64,000 bases of DNA from an uncultured Rhizobiaceae bacterium (GCA_947259295.1 CAMYMG010000013.1:1-64000); one strand, 5' to 3'; counted from the first letter of the stretch, positions 1-9,949 are shown. Program-made: numbers and translations. Notes: a model not told the origin generated them from the sequence alone.

Positions 1-143
1 CCGAGATGGTGATGCCGGGCGACAACATCACGGTCGATGTCGAGTTGATCGTGCCGATCGCCATGGAAGAGAAGCTGCGCTTCGCCATCCGTGAAGGCGG
101 CCGCACCGTCGGCGCCGGCATCGTCGCAAGCATCAAAGAGTAA
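1..143 (+). CDS. tuf: Elongation factor Tu, C-terminal fragment (partial)
   Basis: The window opens inside this gene. Reading from base 3 gives 46 residues beginning EMVMPGDN and ending [11 protein letters not shown] before TAA. This is the end of EF-Tu domain 3, including the [13 protein letters not shown] stretch that closes the last beta-barrel. EF-Tu carries aminoacyl-tRNA to the ribosome as a GTP complex in the cytoplasm. The gene lies directly upstream of rpsJ with a 70-base gap, the usual alphaproteobacterial str-S10 junction. The G domain and the start are outside the window. Confidence 0.97.
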   Translation, partial: EMVMPGDNITVDVELIVPIAMEEKLRFAIREGGRTVGAGIVASIKE

Positions 144-213
144 CTTGACTTAAACCGATCTGTCGCAGGCGCGAACCGCAGAGTTCGCGCCGCGCCGGAA
201 CAAGGAATTGACC

Positions 214-522
214 ATGAACGGACAGAATATCCGCATCCGCCTCAAGGCGTTTGACCATCGGGTGCTCGACGCCTCGACCCGCGAAATCGTGTCGACGGCC
301 AAGCGCACCGGTGCCAACGTCCGCGGCCCCATTCCGCTGCCGACGCGGATCGAGAAATTCACGGTCAACCGGTCGCCGCACGTCGACAAGAAGAGCCGTG
401 AACAGTTCGAAATGCGGACGCACAAGCGGCTGCTCGATATCGTGGACCCGACCCCGCAGACCGTTGACGCTTTGATGAAGCTCGACCTGGCTGCCGGCGT
501 CGACGTCGAGATCAAGCTTTAG
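214..522 (+). CDS. rpsJ: 30S ribosomal protein S10
   Basis: The 102-residue protein starts [16 protein letters not shown] and carries the S10 core [13 protein letters not shown], the usual family length. S10 sits in the 30S head and is also the NusE partner of NusB in antitermination. The ATG at 214 is preferred over an in-frame TTG at 208, because an AAGGA ribosome site at 202-206 is correctly spaced for 214 and family members begin MNGQNIR. It is the first gene of the S10 cluster, with rplC 19 bases downstream. Confidence 0.97.
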   Translation: MNGQNIRIRLKAFDHRVLDASTREIVSTAKRTGANVRGPIPLPTRIEKFTVNRSPHVDKKSREQFEMRTHKRLLDIVDPTPQTVDALMKLDLAAGVDVEIKL

Positions 523-541
523 GCTTGGGAGGAACGGACTG

Positions 542-1258
542 ATGCGTTCAGGTGTAATTGCAAAGAAGCTGGGCATGACCCGCGTCTATAACGACGCAGG
601 CGAGCATGTGCCGGTTACCGTTCTCCAGATGGAGAACTGCCAGGTCGTGGCCCAGCGCACCGACGAGAAGAACGGCTATACCGCTGTTCAGCTCGGCGTC
701 GGGCTGGCCAAGGTGAAGAACACGTCGAAGGCGCTGCGCGGCCATTTCGCCACTGCCTCGGTCGAGCCGAAGGCCAAGGTCGCGGAATTCCGCGTCTCGG
801 CCGACAACATGCTGGACGTCGGCGCTGAGATCACTGTTGAGCATTACGTTGTCGGCCAGAAGGTCGATGTAACGGGCACGACGATCGGCAAGGGCTTCCA
901 GGGCGTTATCAAGCGCCACAATTTCGGCGGCGGTCGCGCGACCCACGGCAACTCGGTGTCTCACCGTTCGCATGGTTCGACCGGCCAGCGCCAGGACCCG
1001 GGCAAGGTGTTCAAGGGCAAGAAGATGGCCGGCCACATGGGTAGCACCCGCGTGACCACGCAGAACGTCGAGGTTGTTTCGACCGACACGGATCGCGGCC
1101 TGATCCTGATCCGCGGCGCCGTTCCCGGTTCGAAGGGTGCATGGATCCTGGTCCGCGACGCCGCCAAGGTGGCGTTGCCGGATTCAGCTCCGAAGCCCGG
1201 CGGTGTTCGTGCCGCAGCCGCAAAGACTGAAGCAGCCGCCACAGAGGGGGCAGAATAA
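542..1258 (+). CDS. rplC: 50S ribosomal protein L3
   Basis: The 238-residue protein starts [16 protein letters not shown] and contains the conserved L3 loop around [16 protein letters not shown] (about residues 140-155), which reaches towards the peptidyl transferase centre. L3 binds 23S rRNA early in 50S assembly. A GGGAGGAA ribosome site precedes the ATG. An alanine-rich C-terminal tail of about 20 residues extends past the globular domain. The stop and the rplD start share bases in a TAATG overlap, so the two are probably translationally coupled. Confidence 0.97.
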   Translation: MRSGVIAKKLGMTRVYNDAGEHVPVTVLQMENCQVVAQRTDEKNGYTAVQLGVGLAKVKNTSKALRGHFATASVEPKAKVAEFRVSADNMLDVGAEITVEHYVVGQKVDVTGTTIGKGFQGVIKRHNFGGGRATHGNSVSHRSHGSTGQRQDPGKVFKGKKMAGHMGSTRVTTQNVEVVSTDTDRGLILIRGAVPGSKGAWILVRDAAKVALPDSAPKPGGVRAAAAKTEAAATEGAE

Positions 1259-1878
1259 TGGATCTCAAGATCACCACCCTCGCGGGCAAGGACGCCGGCA
1301 AGCTGAAGCTCTCCGAGGAGATTTTCGGGCTTGATCCGCGCGACGACATCCTGCAGCGCGTCGTGCGTTGGCAGTTGGCCAAGCGCCGCGCCGGCACGCA
1401 CAAGACCAAGGGACGCTCGGAAATCGCGCGTACCGGCGGCAAGATGTACAAGCAGAAGGGTACGGGCCGCGCCCGTCACCATTCGGCACGTGCGCCGCAG
1501 TTCCGCGGCGGCGGCAAGGCCCACGGCCCGGTCGTTCGCAGCCACGAGCACGATCTTCCCAAGAAGGTCCGCGCTCTCGGCCTGAAGCACGCGCTGTCGG
1601 CCAAGGCCAAGTCGTCGAGCCTGATCATCATCGATGACTTGGTGACGTCGGATCCGAAGACGAAGGCCCTGATCGCCAATTTCGCGGCGCTCGGCCTGAG
1701 CAACGCACTGGTGATCGGTGGCGCCGAGCTTGACGTGAATTTCAAGCGCGCGGCCACCAACATCCCGAACATCGACGTGCTGCCGATTCAGGGCATCAAC
1801 GTCTATGATATTCTTCGCCGCGGCACGCTGGTCCTCTCGAAGGCCGCCGTCGAGGCACTCGAGGAGCGCTTTAAATGA
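1258..1878 (+). CDS. rplD: 50S ribosomal protein L4
   Basis: The 206-residue protein contains the L4 extended loop ([20 protein letters not shown] region, about residues 60-85) that lines the peptide exit tunnel. In Escherichia coli L4 also represses its own S10 operon; nothing here shows whether that applies in this organism. The start overlaps the rplC stop by one base, and the end overlaps rplW by four (ATGA), typical of coupled ribosomal protein genes. Confidence 0.97.
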   Translation: MDLKITTLAGKDAGKLKLSEEIFGLDPRDDILQRVVRWQLAKRRAGTHKTKGRSEIARTGGKMYKQKGTGRARHHSARAPQFRGGGKAHGPVVRSHEHDLPKKVRALGLKHALSAKAKSSSLIIIDDLVTSDPKTKALIANFAALGLSNALVIGGAELDVNFKRAATNIPNIDVLPIQGINVYDILRRGTLVLSKAAVEALEERFK

Positions 1879-2168
1879 CGGACCTTCGACACTACGACGT
1901 GATCGTCAGCCCGGCCATCACCGAAAAGTCGACCATGGCTTCGGAGCAGAACCAGGTTGTCTTCAATGTTGCCCGCAAGGCGACGAAGCCTGAGATCAAG
2001 GCTGCTGTCGAGGCGCTGTTCGGCGTCAAGGTAACGGCCGTCAACACCCTGATCCGCAAGGGCAAGGTGAAGCGGTTCCGCGGCACAGTTGGCCGGCAGA
2101 GCGATCTGAAGCGGGCGATCGTGACACTGGTCGACGGCCAGTCGATCGACGTCGCGACGGGCCTCTGA
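1875..2168 (+). CDS. rplW: 50S ribosomal protein L23
   Basis: The 97-residue protein has the L23 signature stretch [10 protein letters not shown] near the N terminus and [15 protein letters not shown] near residues 55-70. L23 lies at the peptide exit tunnel and docks trigger factor and SRP. It overlaps rplD by four bases and is followed by a 22-base gap with an AGGAAAG ribosome site for rplB. Confidence 0.97.
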   Translation: MTDLRHYDVIVSPAITEKSTMASEQNQVVFNVARKATKPEIKAAVEALFGVKVTAVNTLIRKGKVKRFRGTVGRQSDLKRAIVTLVDGQSIDVATGL

Positions 2169-2190
2169 GACAGGGCGCGAGGAAAGCATT

Positions 2191-3024
2191 ATGGCACTCA
2201 AGAAATTCAATCCCGTAACGCCGAGCACGCGCCAGTTGGTGCTGGTCGACCGTTCGGCCCTGTACAAGGGCAAGCCCATCAAGGGCTTGACGGAAGGCCT
2301 GACCAAGTCGGGCGGCCGCAACAATGCCGGCCGCATCACGGCGCGCTTCATCGGCGGCGGTCACAAGCGTTCGTACCGCATCATCGATTTCAAGCGTCGC
2401 AAGTGGGACGTGCAGGCGACGGTCGAGCGCATCGAGTACGACCCGAACCGCACCGCCTTCATCGCGCTGGTCAAGTATGACGACGGCGAGCTGAACTACA
2501 TCATCGCGCCGCAGCGCCTGGCGCCCGGCGACAAGGTGATTGCCGGCCAGTCGGTCGACGTGAAGCCCGGCAACGCGATGCCGCTGTCGTCCATCCCGGT
2601 CGGCACGATCATCCACAATGTCGAGTTGAAGCCCGAGAAGGGCGCACAGATCGCACGCTCCGCCGGCTCCTACGCCCAGCTCGTCGGTCGCGACCAGGGC
2701 ATGGCGATCCTGCGCCTTAATTCGGGCGAGCAGCGCGTTGTCAGCGGCCTTTGCATGGCCACGATCGGCGCGGTGTCGAACCCGGACCACGGCAACATCA
2801 ATCTGGGCAAGGCCGGCCGTACGGTGTGGAAGGGCAAGCGTCCCCACAACCGCGGCGTGACCATGAACCCGGTCGACCATCCGCATGGCGGCGGCGAAGG
2901 CCGTACCTCGGGCGGCCGTCATCCGGTCAGCCCGTGGGGCAAGCCGACCAAGGGCAAGAAGACGCGGTCCAACAAAGAGACCGACAAGTTCATTCTTCGC
3001 TCGCGCCATCAGCGCAAGAAATAA
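2191..3024 (+). CDS. rplB: 50S ribosomal protein L2
   Basis: The 277-residue protein has the L2 hallmark [17 protein letters not shown] near residues 220-236, including the histidine close to the peptidyl transferase centre. It has the expected length and a basic C-terminal tail ending in RSRHQRKK. L2 bridges the subunits and is among the most conserved 50S proteins. Confidence 0.98.
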   Translation: MALKKFNPVTPSTRQLVLVDRSALYKGKPIKGLTEGLTKSGGRNNAGRITARFIGGGHKRSYRIIDFKRRKWDVQATVERIEYDPNRTAFIALVKYDDGELNYIIAPQRLAPGDKVIAGQSVDVKPGNAMPLSSIPVGTIIHNVELKPEKGAQIARSAGSYAQLVGRDQGMAILRLNSGEQRVVSGLCMATIGAVSNPDHGNINLGKAGRTVWKGKRPHNRGVTMNPVDHPHGGGEGRTSGGRHPVSPWGKPTKGKKTRSNKETDKFILRSRHQRKK

Positions 3025-3041
3025 GAAGAGGTAGTCAAGCA

Positions 3042-3320
3042 GTGACACGTTCAGTCTGGAAAGGCCCGTTCATCGACGGCTATCTTCTGAAGAAGGCCGA
3101 CAAGGTGCGCGAAGGTGGCCGTAACGAAGTGATCAAGATGTGGAGCCGTCGCTCCACCATCCTGCCGCAGTTCGTCGGCCTCACATTCGGCGTCTACAAC
3201 GGTCAGAAGCACGTCCCCGTTTCGGTGAACGAGGACATGGTCGGCCACAAGTTCGGTGAGTTCTCGCCGACCCGGACCTATTACGGTCACGGTGCGGACA
3301 AGAAGGCGAAAAGGAAATAA
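3042..3320 (+). CDS. rpsS: 30S ribosomal protein S19
   Basis: Translation from a GTG at 3042 gives a 92-residue protein, [16 protein letters not shown] and onward, with [17 protein letters not shown] near the C terminus. Both are S19 signatures. The upstream AGAAGAGGT ribosome site and family alignment place the start here; a longer open frame reaches back into rplB and is not real. S19 binds 16S rRNA in the 30S head with S13. Confidence 0.96.
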   Translation: MTRSVWKGPFIDGYLLKKADKVREGGRNEVIKMWSRRSTILPQFVGLTFGVYNGQKHVPVSVNEDMVGHKFGEFSPTRTYYGHGADKKAKRK

Positions 3321-3322
3321 CG

Positions 3323-3712
3323 ATGGGCAAGGCCAAAGCTCCGCGCAGGCTTGCTGACAACGAAGCGCGCGCCGTGTTGCGCACGATCCGTATCAGCCCG
3401 CAGAAGCTGAATCTCGTTGCCGCGCTTATCCGCGGCAAGAAGGTTGCCAGCGCGCTCTCCGACCTAGAATTCTCGCAGAAGCGCATCTCCGGCACCGTCA
3501 AGAAGACGTTGGAGTCGGCGATCGCGAATGCGGAAAACAATCACGACCTTGACGTCGATGCGCTGATCGTGGCCGAGGCCTATGTCGGCAAGTCGATTGT
3601 CATGAAGCGTTTTCATGCCCGTGGCCGCGGCCGCGCAAGCCGTGTCGAAAAGCCGTTCTCGCACCTCACGATCGTCGTTCGTGAAGTCGAAGAAGCAGGG
3701 GAGGCCGCATAA
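3323..3712 (+). CDS. rplV: 50S ribosomal protein L22
   Basis: The 129-residue protein contains [22 protein letters not shown] and the hairpin segment [19 protein letters not shown] that reaches the exit tunnel. This loop is a known site of macrolide resistance mutations; nothing unusual is visible here. The start follows the rpsS stop by two bases and the stop overlaps the rpsC start (TAATG). Confidence 0.97.
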   Translation: MGKAKAPRRLADNEARAVLRTIRISPQKLNLVAALIRGKKVASALSDLEFSQKRISGTVKKTLESAIANAENNHDLDVDALIVAEAYVGKSIVMKRFHARGRGRASRVEKPFSHLTIVVREVEEAGEAA

Positions 3713-4434
3713 TGGGTCAGAAAGTAAATCCGATCGGTCTGCGTCTTGGCATCAACCGGACCTGGGATTCGCGCTGGTACGCGAACACCGGCGAGTATTC
3801 GAAGCTGCTGCACGAGGACATCAAGATCCGCGAGTACCTCGAGAAGGAACTCAAGCAGGCTGCGATCTCCAAGGTCGTCATCGAGCGCCCGCACAAGAAG
3901 TGCCGCGTCACGATCCACGCTGCCCGTCCTGGGCTGATCATCGGCAAGAAGGGCGCCGACATCGAGAAGCTTCGCAGGAAGCTGATGGAGATGACGAAGT
4001 CCGAGACGCACCTCAACATCGTTGAAGTGCGTAAGCCGGAGATCGACGCGACGCTCGTCGCCCAGTCGATCGCCCAGCAGCTCGAGCGCCGTATCGCGTT
4101 CCGCCGTGCCATGAAGCGTGCCGTGCAGTCGGCGATGCGTCTCGGTGCCGAGGGTATCCGCATCAACTGCTCGGGCCGTCTCGGCGGTGCTGAAATCGCG
4201 CGCATGGAATGGTACCGCGAAGGCCGCGTGCCGCTGCATACGCTGCGTGCCGACGTCGACTACGGCACGGCCGAAGCCCACACTGCCTATGGCATTTGCG
4301 GCGTGAAGGTCTGGGTGTTCAAGGGCGAGATCCTCGAGCACGACCCGATGGCTTCCGAGCGCAAGGCGACCGAAGGCGATCATTCGCATGGTGGTGGCGA
4401 TCGCGAACGCGGCCGTCGCCGCGAAAACGCCTGA
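3712..4434 (+). CDS. rpsC: 30S ribosomal protein S3
   Basis: The 240-residue protein contains a KH type 2 domain with the [15 protein letters not shown] loop (about residues 75-90) and the C-terminal S3 domain with [21 protein letters not shown]3 forms part of the mRNA entry channel and its helicase activity. The C terminus has a short charged tail rich in His, Gly and Arg. It overlaps rplV by one base. Confidence 0.97.
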   Translation: MGQKVNPIGLRLGINRTWDSRWYANTGEYSKLLHEDIKIREYLEKELKQAAISKVVIERPHKKCRVTIHAARPGLIIGKKGADIEKLRRKLMEMTKSETHLNIVEVRKPEIDATLVAQSIAQQLERRIAFRRAMKRAVQSAMRLGAEGIRINCSGRLGGAEIARMEWYREGRVPLHTLRADVDYGTAEAHTAYGICGVKVWVFKGEILEHDPMASERKATEGDHSHGGGDRERGRRRENA

Positions 4435-4461
4435 GCCTAAAGGGAATTTGGAGTAAGAACG

Positions 4462-4875
4462 ATGCTGCAGCCAAAGCGCACAAAGTTCCGCAAGCAGTTC
4501 AAGGGCCGCATCCATGGTCTCGCCAAGGGCGGCACCAACCTGGATTTCGGCGGCTACGGGCTGAAGGCATTGGAGCCGAACCGCGTTACAGCGCGTGAGA
4601 TCGAGGCGGCCCGCCGCGCGATCACCCGCGAGATGAAGCGCGCCGGTCGCGTGTGGATCCGGATCTTCCCGGATGTTCCGGTGACCTCGAAGCCGACCGA
4701 AGTCCGCATGGGCAAGGGCAAGGGTGCCGTCGACTACTGGGCGGCGCGCATCAAGCCTGGCCGCATCATGTTCGAGATCGACGGCGTCAGCGAGGAAATC
4801 GCACGCGAGGCGCTACGCCTCGGTGCTGCCAAGCTGTCTGTCAGGACGCGCTTCGTTCAGCGCATCGCAGAATAG
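4462..4875 (+). CDS. rplP: 50S ribosomal protein L16
   Basis: The 137-residue protein starts [16 protein letters not shown] and has [20 protein letters not shown], both typical of L16. It organises the 50S A-site region beside 5S rRNA. An ATTTGGAGTAAG ribosome site precedes the ATG. The gap to rpmC is 12 bases. Confidence 0.97.
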   Translation: MLQPKRTKFRKQFKGRIHGLAKGGTNLDFGGYGLKALEPNRVTAREIEAARRAITREMKRAGRVWIRIFPDVPVTSKPTEVRMGKGKGAVDYWAARIKPGRIMFEIDGVSEEIAREALRLGAAKLSVRTRFVQRIAE

Positions 4876-4887
4876 GAAGGGACGGCA

Positions 4888-5088
4888 ATGAAAGCCTCCG
4901 ACGTCAGGGCGAAGACCGCCGACCAGCTCAACGACGAACTGGCCAGCCTCAAGAAGGAGCAGTTCAACCTGCGCTTCCAGAAGGCGACTGGCCAGCTCGA
5001 AAAGACAGCGCGCGTGAAGATCGTCCGCAGGGACATCGCGCGCATCAAGACCATCGCCGCCGAAAAAGCTTCGGCCAAGAAGGTATAA
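4888..5088 (+). CDS. rpmC: 50S ribosomal protein L29
   Basis: The 66-residue, mostly helical protein contains [16 protein letters not shown] and the L29 signature RIKTIAAEK near its end. L29 sits near the exit tunnel beside L23. It lies between rplP and rpsQ with short gaps, the standard gene order. Confidence 0.96.
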   Translation: MKASDVRAKTADQLNDELASLKKEQFNLRFQKATGQLEKTARVKIVRRDIARIKTIAAEKASAKKV

Positions 5089-5098
5089 GGACAAGATC

Positions 5099-5341
5099 AT
5101 GCCAAAGCGCATTCTGCAGGGCACTGTCGTCAGCGACAAGAACGAGATGACGGTTGTCGTCAAGGTCGAAAGGCGCTTCACGCATCCCGTGATGAAGAAG
5201 GTCGTTCGCTCGACCAAGAAGTACAAGGCGCATGACGCCAACAATGCCTGCAAGGTGGGCGATCAGGTTTTCATCCAGGAGTCGGCTCCGATCTCCAAGG
5301 ACAAGCGCTGGGTCGTCATTACCGAAGCCCAGGCGCAGTAA
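5099..5341 (+). CDS. rpsQ: 30S ribosomal protein S17
   Basis: The 80-residue OB-fold protein starts [21 protein letters not shown] and contains [16 protein letters not shown], the S17 motif region. It is a primary 16S rRNA binder. The gap to rplN is 67 bases, longer than its neighbours, and holds a stem-loop. Confidence 0.96.
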   Translation: MPKRILQGTVVSDKNEMTVVVKVERRFTHPVMKKVVRSTKKYKAHDANNACKVGDQVFIQESAPISKDKRWVVITEAQAQ

Positions 5342-5359
5342 CGAAATTTTGGACACAAG

Positions 5360-5385
5360 CAGGAGATGCGAAAGCGCTGCTCCTG
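5360..5385 (+). repeat. Stem-loop between rpsQ and rplN
   Basis: CAGGAG at 5360-5365 can pair with CTCCTG at 5380-5385. After a two-base mismatch, an inner GCG/CGC stem closes on an AAAG loop. It would fold in the mRNA just upstream of the rplN ribosome site. No T-run follows, so it is not a standard terminator; it could affect processing or translation. This comes from reading the sequence only. Confidence 0.4.
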
Positions 5386-5408
5386 TTGAATGAAGAAGGC
5401 GGCCTGTC

Positions 5409-5777
5409 ATGATTCAGATGCAAACAAACCTCGACGTCGCGGACAACTCCGGCGCCCGTCGTGTCATGTGCATCAAGGTGCTGGGCGGATCGAAGCGGAA
5501 ATACGCCTCCGTTGGCGACATCATCGTGGTGTCGATCAAGGAAGCCATCCCGCGCGGCCGCGTCAAGAAGGGCGATGTGATGAAGGCGGTCGTGGTTCGC
5601 ACGGCCAAGGACATCCGCCGTTCCGACGGCAGCGTCATTCGCTTCGACAAGAACGCGGCCGTTCTCGTCGACAACAAGAAAGAGCCAGTCGGTACGCGTA
5701 TCTTCGGACCGGTTCCGCGCGAATTGCGCGCCAAGAACCACATGAAGATCATCTCGCTCGCGCCTGAAGTTTTGTAA
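5409..5777 (+). CDS. rplN: 50S ribosomal protein L14
   Basis: The 122-residue protein, [19 protein letters not shown] and onward, has the L14 signature [21 protein letters not shown]14 contacts 16S rRNA across the subunit interface and is the docking site for RsfS. Length and sequence are canonical. The gap to rplX is ten bases. Confidence 0.97.
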   Translation: MIQMQTNLDVADNSGARRVMCIKVLGGSKRKYASVGDIIVVSIKEAIPRGRVKKGDVMKAVVVRTAKDIRRSDGSVIRFDKNAAVLVDNKKEPVGTRIFGPVPRELRAKNHMKIISLAPEVL

Positions 5778-5787
5778 GGACAGAACA

Positions 5788-6102
5788 ATGCAGAAGATCA
5801 AAAAAGGCGACAACGTTGTTGTCCTGGCCGGCAAGGACAAGGGCCGTAGCGGCGAAGTTCTGCGCGTGATGCCCAAGGACGACAAGGCGCTTGTTCGCGG
5901 CATCAACCAGATCCGCCGCCACCAGAAGCAGTCGCAGACGCAAGAAGGCGGCATCATCACCAAGGAAGCGCCGATTCATCTGTCGAACATCGCACTCGTC
6001 GATCCCAAGGATGGCAAGCCGACCCGCGTCGGTTTCCAGACCCAGAAGGACGGCACCAAGGTGCGTGTCGCCAAGCGCTCGGGAGAAGTCATCAATGGCT
6101 AA
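5788..6102 (+). CDS. rplX: 50S ribosomal protein L24
   Basis: The 104-residue protein has a KOW motif near the N terminus ([20 protein letters not shown]) and the following [13 protein letters not shown]24 is an assembly initiator of the 50S subunit. Its end overlaps the rplE start by eight bases, so L5 translation is probably coupled. Confidence 0.97.
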   Translation: MQKIKKGDNVVVLAGKDKGRSGEVLRVMPKDDKALVRGINQIRRHQKQSQTQEGGIITKEAPIHLSNIALVDPKDGKPTRVGFQTQKDGTKVRVAKRSGEVING

Positions 6103-6652
6103 GGCAACTTATCAGCCGCGCCTCAAGCAGGTCTACAACGAGACCATCCGCAAGGCGCTGCTAGAGCAGTTCAAGTACGACAACGAGATGCAGGTTCCGC
6201 GTCTCGACAAGGTCGTGCTGAACATGGGCGTGGGCGAGGCAACCGCCGATTCCAAGAAGCCGTCGATCGCGGCCGAGGATCTGGCACTCATCGCCGGCCA
6301 GAAGGCCGTGGTGACGCATGCGCGCAACTCCATCGCCGGCTTCAAGGTCCGCGAGAAGATGCCGATCGGCGCCAAGGTTACGCTTCGCAAGGAGCGCATG
6401 TACGAGTTCCTGGACCGGCTGGTCACGATCGCGCTGCCGCGCGTTCGAGATTTCCGCGGCCTGAACCCGAAGAGCTTCGATGGCCGTGGCAACTACGCCA
6501 TGGGTATCAAGGAACACATCGTGTTTCCGGAGATCAACTACGACAAGGTTGATCAGATCTGGGGCATGGACATCATCGTTTGTACGACTGCGGAAACGGA
6601 CGACGAAGCCCGGGCACTGCTCAAGGCCTTCAACTTCCCCTTCCGCCAGTAA
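6095..6652 (+). CDS. rplE: 50S ribosomal protein L5
   Basis: From ATG 6095 the protein is 185 residues, [18 protein letters not shown] and onward, with [12 protein letters not shown] and [22 protein letters not shown], both L5 signatures. L5 binds 5S rRNA and contacts the P-site tRNA. A longer frame reaching back to 5891 is only overlap with rplX in another frame. The ATG lies inside the last codons of rplX. Confidence 0.96.
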   Translation: MAKATYQPRLKQVYNETIRKALLEQFKYDNEMQVPRLDKVVLNMGVGEATADSKKPSIAAEDLALIAGQKAVVTHARNSIAGFKVREKMPIGAKVTLRKERMYEFLDRLVTIALPRVRDFRGLNPKSFDGRGNYAMGIKEHIVFPEINYDKVDQIWGMDIIVCTTAETDDEARALLKAFNFPFRQ

Positions 6653-6679
6653 CGGCAGCGAGAAAAGGAAAAATCTGAA

Positions 6680-6985
6680 ATGGCAAAGACCAGCTCAGTC
6701 GAGAAGAACAAGAAGCGCCGGCAGCTCGTCGCGCAGCATGCCGACAAGCGCAAGGCGCTGAAGGACCTGATCATGGATCAGTCCCAGCCGCTGGAAGAGC
6801 GCTTCCGTGCCCAGCTCAAGCTGGCCGCGATGCCGCGCAACGGCGCCAAGGTGCGCATCCGCAACCGTTGCGAAATCACCGGCCGTCCGCGCGCCGTCTA
6901 TCGCAAGCTCGGCATGTCGCGCATCGCGCTGCGTGACCTCGGCAATTCCGGGGCTATCCCCGGTCTCGTCAAGTCCAGCTGGTAA
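6680..6985 (+). CDS. rpsN: 30S ribosomal protein S14
   Basis: The 101-residue protein is the long, zinc-free form of S14. It has no CxxC pairs and ends [21 protein letters not shown] then [20 protein letters not shown]14 sits in the 30S head with S3, S10 and S19. AAAAGGAAAAATCTGAA upstream holds the ribosome site. Confidence 0.96.
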   Translation: MAKTSSVEKNKKRRQLVAQHADKRKALKDLIMDQSQPLEERFRAQLKLAAMPRNGAKVRIRNRCEITGRPRAVYRKLGMSRIALRDLGNSGAIPGLVKSSW

Positions 6986-6997
6986 GGAGGACATACG

Positions 6998-7396
6998 ATG
7001 TCATTGAGTGATCCTCTCGGCGATATGCTGACCCGCATCCGCAACGCCTATGGCCGCAAGAAGACGACCGTCTCGACGCCTGCTTCGACGCTGCGCGCCC
7101 GCGTGCTCGAAGTGCTGAAGACGGAAGGCTATATCCGCGACTACAGCCAGACCGATTTCGACAACGGCAAGTCGGAGATCAACATCGAGCTGAAATATTT
7201 CGACGGCACCCCGGTGATCCGCGAAATCGCTCGTGTTTCCAAGCCCGGCCGCCGCGTCTACGTCTCGGCAAAGTCGATCCCGCACGTCGCCAACGGCCTT
7301 GGTATTGCCATTCTTTCGACGCCGAAGGGCGTCATGGCCGACCACGATGCCCGCGAGCAGAATGTCGGTGGCGAAATCCTCTGCCAGATATTCTGA
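6998..7396 (+). CDS. rpsH: 30S ribosomal protein S8
   Basis: The 132-residue protein starts [20 protein letters not shown] and contains [20 protein letters not shown], with the C-terminal [10 protein letters not shown] typical of S8. S8 binds the central domain of 16S rRNA and, in enteric bacteria, represses the spc operon. A TAAGGAGGACATACG ribosome site close to consensus precedes the ATG. Confidence 0.97.
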   Translation: MSLSDPLGDMLTRIRNAYGRKKTTVSTPASTLRARVLEVLKTEGYIRDYSQTDFDNGKSEINIELKYFDGTPVIREIARVSKPGRRVYVSAKSIPHVANGLGIAILSTPKGVMADHDAREQNVGGEILCQIF

Positions 7397-7437
7397 TCCG
7401 GCGGACCTGAAACAAGAAGAGTAACGAGGACACCATA

Positions 7438-7971
7438 ATGTCTCGTATTGGCAAGAAACCAGTTCCCCTGCCGCAGGGCGTTTCCGCGACCGTCGACGGC
7501 CAGACCGTCACGGCCAAGGGCCCCAAGGGCGAGCTGAAGTTCGTGGTCAACGAAGAAGTGCTGGTCAAGATGGAGAACGGCGAGATCGCCGTTCAGCCGC
7601 GCGATCAGTCGAAGGTTGCCCGCTCCAAATGGGGCATGTCGCGGACGCAGATCGTCAACATCATCCAGGGCGTGAAGGACGGCTTCGAGAAGAAGCTTGA
7701 GATCAACGGCGTTGGTTATCGTGCTGCCCTGCAGGGCAAGAACCTGCAGCTTTCGCTCGGCTTCAGCCACGAAGTGGTTTACCAGACGCCTGAAGGCATC
7801 ACCATCACGGTGCCCAAGCCGACCGAGATCTCGATCGTCGGCATCGACAAGCAGCAGGTTGGCCAGGTGGCCGCCGAGATTCGCGAATACCGTCCGCCGG
7901 AGCCCTACAAGGGCAAGGGTGTGAAGTACGCTGACGAGAAGATCGTCCGCAAGGAAGGCAAGAAGAAGTAG
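7438..7971 (+). CDS. rplF: 50S ribosomal protein L6
   Basis: The 177-residue protein starts [15 protein letters not shown] and contains two L6 domains and the C-terminal signature [26 protein letters not shown]6 lies near the factor-binding centre. The 169 bases to rplR are unusually long for this operon and contain a strong palindrome. Confidence 0.97.
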   Translation: MSRIGKKPVPLPQGVSATVDGQTVTAKGPKGELKFVVNEEVLVKMENGEIAVQPRDQSKVARSKWGMSRTQIVNIIQGVKDGFEKKLEINGVGYRAALQGKNLQLSLGFSHEVVYQTPEGITITVPKPTEISIVGIDKQQVGQVAAEIREYRPPEPYKGKGVKYADEKIVRKEGKKK

Positions 7972-7981
7972 TTATTTAAAA

Positions 7982-8050
7982 TGGTGAATGGTGAATGGTG
8001 AAATGGTTGGGCAGAGCCCGGACGACCGTTTTTCCATTCACCATTCACCA
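7982..8050. repeat. Long inverted repeat of GGTGAAT units between rplF and rplR
   Basis: TGGTGAATGGTGAATGG at 7982-7998 is exactly complementary to 8034-8050, a 17-bp stem with a 35-base loop. Each arm is itself a tandem repeat of a 7-base unit (GGTGAAT). Two smaller palindromes follow: CCGCGG/CCGCGG around 8060-8078 and AGGCC/GGCCT around 8080-8094. The element is non-coding and inside a ribosomal operon. The build, a hairpin of short tandem units, resembles dispersed intergenic elements in rhizobia; that family link is from memory. Confidence 0.75.
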
Positions 8051-8140
8051 ATTTCAACGCCGCGGAATGTTGCCGCGGGAGGCCGGGACGGCCTACCGCA
8101 CATGTCAGCGTCCGTTTGATGAAGGCAAGGAACGAGTAAT

Positions 8141-8500
8141 ATGGCTGCAAAGCAATCCACACAGCGCCGCGCCCAGCGCGTCCGTCGTCAGATCAAGAAA
8201 GTTGCGGGCGAACGTCTGCGTCTCTCGGTTTTCCGCTCGTCGAAGAACATTCACGCGCAGATCATCGACGACGCCAAGGGCCACACCGTTGCATCGGCTT
8301 CGACCCTTGAGAAGGACATCAAGGGCTCCATCAAGACCGGTGCCGATGTTGCGGCCGCTACGGCCGTCGGCAAGCTGATCGCCGAGCGCGCCAGCAAGGC
8401 AGGCGTGACGAATGTGGTGTTCGATCGTGGTCCCTACATCTATCACGGCCGTGTCAAGGCCCTGGCCGATGCAGCTCGCGAGGCTGGCCTCAGCTTCTAG
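8141..8500 (+). CDS. rplR: 50S ribosomal protein L18
   Basis: The 119-residue protein has [20 protein letters not shown] and [26 protein letters not shown], the L18 signatures. L18 delivers 5S rRNA to the 50S subunit with L5. An AGGAACGAGTAAT ribosome site precedes the ATG. It is flanked on both sides by palindromic intergenic elements. Confidence 0.97.
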   Translation: MAAKQSTQRRAQRVRRQIKKVAGERLRLSVFRSSKNIHAQIIDDAKGHTVASASTLEKDIKGSIKTGADVAAATAVGKLIAERASKAGVTNVVFDRGPYIYHGRVKALADAAREAGLSF

Positions 8501-8543
8501 GCATGATCCCAGAAAGTTGCAGACTTTCTGGGTGAGATCATGC
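8501..8543. repeat. GCATGATC-type palindromic element after rplR
   Basis: GCATGATCCCAGAAAGT at 8501-8517 pairs with ACTTTCTGGG plus GATCATGC at 8523-8543, with a 5-base loop and a three-base bulge. It begins at the base after the rplR stop. I recall elements with GCATGATC...GATCATGC ends and a variable centre as widespread in rhizobial intergenic DNA. Here the element could act as an RNA stem protecting or punctuating the operon transcript. Confidence 0.75.
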
Positions 8544-8632
8544 GAAAGACAAACTGATTCACCCCCGGTGACCCACAGAGGCGCCGGATATCATCAACAA
8601 CCGTGCTTCCGGAAAAGAACAAGGAACAGGAT

Positions 8633-9190
8633 ATGGCACAAGAACGCAGGGATGGCGGCCGTGGCCGCGACCGCGAGGACAGCGAGTTCGTCGACAAGCT
8701 GGTCCACATCAACCGAGTTGCAAAGGTCGTCAAGGGCGGCCGTCGCTTCGGCTTTGCAGCACTCGTCGTCGTCGGCGACCAGAAGGGCCGCGTCGGCTTT
8801 GGTCACGGCAAGGCGCGCGAAGTGCCTGAGGCGATCCGCAAGGCAACCGAATCGGCAAAGCGCGACCTGATCTTCGTGCCGCTGCGTTCGGGTCGCACGC
8901 TGCATCACGACGTCGAGGGACGCCACGGCGCAGGCAAGGTTCTGCTGCGCGCCGCAAAGGCCGGTACCGGCATCATCGCCGGCGGCCCGATGCGCGCCGT
9001 CTTCGAGACGCTCGGCATGCATGACGTTGTCGCCAAGTCGATGGGTTCGTCGAACCCGTACAACATGGTCCGCGCGACGTTCGATGCGCTGAAGAGCCAG
9101 ATGCATCCTAAGGATGTTGCGGCGCAGCGCGGCATCAAGTACTCGACGCTTCAGGCACGCCGCGGCACCGCGGTTGCGGCTGAAGAATAG
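8633..9190 (+). CDS. rpsE: 30S ribosomal protein S5
   Basis: From ATG 8633 the protein is 185 residues, [16 protein letters not shown] and onward, with the S5 signature [20 protein letters not shown] and the C-terminal [17 protein letters not shown]5 is central to decoding accuracy and mRNA unwinding. A GTG at 8603 would add ten residues, but the AAGGAACAGG ribosome site and family N termini favour 8633. Confidence 0.96.
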   Translation: MAQERRDGGRGRDREDSEFVDKLVHINRVAKVVKGGRRFGFAALVVVGDQKGRVGFGHGKAREVPEAIRKATESAKRDLIFVPLRSGRTLHHDVEGRHGAGKVLLRAAKAGTGIIAGGPMRAVFETLGMHDVVAKSMGSSNPYNMVRATFDALKSQMHPKDVAAQRGIKYSTLQARRGTAVAAEE

Positions 9191-9212
9191 TCGCCGCCAG
9201 AGGATCAGAACC

Positions 9213-9410
9213 ATGGCCAAGAAAGCAACCAAGACCGTGACCGTCGAGCAGATCGGTAGCCCGATCCGCCGTCCCAAGGAGCAGCGCGCGACGCTGGTCG
9301 GTCTCGGCCTGAACAAGATGCGCCGCCGCAGCACCCTGGAGGATACGCCTTCGGTCCGCGGCATGATCGCTGCCGTGCAGCACCTCGTCCGCGTCGTGGA
9401 CGAGGCGTAG
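9213..9410 (+). CDS. rpmD: 50S ribosomal protein L30
   Basis: From ATG 9213 the protein is 65 residues with [19 protein letters not shown] and [21 protein letters not shown], which match L30. The longer open frame back to 9114 overlaps rpsE and is not supported. AGAGGATCAGAACC upstream supplies the ribosome site. Confidence 0.95.
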   Translation: MAKKATKTVTVEQIGSPIRRPKEQRATLVGLGLNKMRRRSTLEDTPSVRGMIAAVQHLVRVVDEA

Positions 9411-9431
9411 CCGGAACGCGGGAGAAATATC

Positions 9432-9908
9432 ATGAAACTCAACGACCTGCGCGACAACGAAGGCGCGACGCATTCCAAGAAGCGCGTCGGCCGCGGCATC
9501 GGCTCGGGCACCGGCAAGACCGGTGGTCGTGGCGTCAAGGGCCAGAAGGCACGCTCCGGCGTCGCCATCAAGGGCTTCGAGGGCGGCCAGATGCCGATCT
9601 ATCGGCGCCTGCCGAAGCGCGGCTTCAACAACATCTTCGCCAAGAGCTACAGCACCGTTTCGCTGGGCCGCGTCCAGACCGCGATCGATGCCAAGAAGCT
9701 CGACGCCAAGGAGACGGTCAACGTCGAGGCGCTGATCAAGGCCGGCGTCGTACGCCGCGCCAAGGACGGTGTCCGGCTTCTCGCCGACGGCGAACTGAAG
9801 ACCAAAGTGACATTCGACGTTGCCGGCGCTTCCAAGTCGGCAATCGAAAAGGTCGAGAAGGCCGGGGGATCGGTTAAGCTGCCTGCCAAGGCAGAAGCAA
9901 CCGAGTAA
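9432..9908 (+). CDS. rplO: 50S ribosomal protein L15
   Basis: The 158-residue protein starts [22 protein letters not shown], followed by the glycine-rich L15 segment [19 protein letters not shown], and the C-terminal L15/L18e domain. L15 is a late assembly protein of the 50S. The alanine- and lysine-rich tail is normal. The next gene, secY, is 131 bases away beyond a perfect stem-loop. Confidence 0.97.
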   Translation: MKLNDLRDNEGATHSKKRVGRGIGSGTGKTGGRGVKGQKARSGVAIKGFEGGQMPIYRRLPKRGFNNIFAKSYSTVSLGRVQTAIDAKKLDAKETVNVEALIKAGVVRRAKDGVRLLADGELKTKVTFDVAGASKSAIEKVEKAGGSVKLPAKAEATE

Positions 9909-9919
9909 CGGGCTTCGTT

Positions 9920-9949
9920 CAAGCGGCGGCCGGGGATGGCCGCCGCTTG
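9920..9949 (+). terminator. GC-rich stem-loop between rplO and secY (possible attenuator)
   Basis: CAAGCGGCGGCC at 9920-9931 pairs perfectly with 9938-9949 around a GGGGAT loop, a 12-bp stem. No T-run follows, so full intrinsic termination is doubtful. It may attenuate transcription or stabilise the upstream messenger so that secY is expressed below ribosomal protein levels. That role is inference. Confidence 0.5.
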
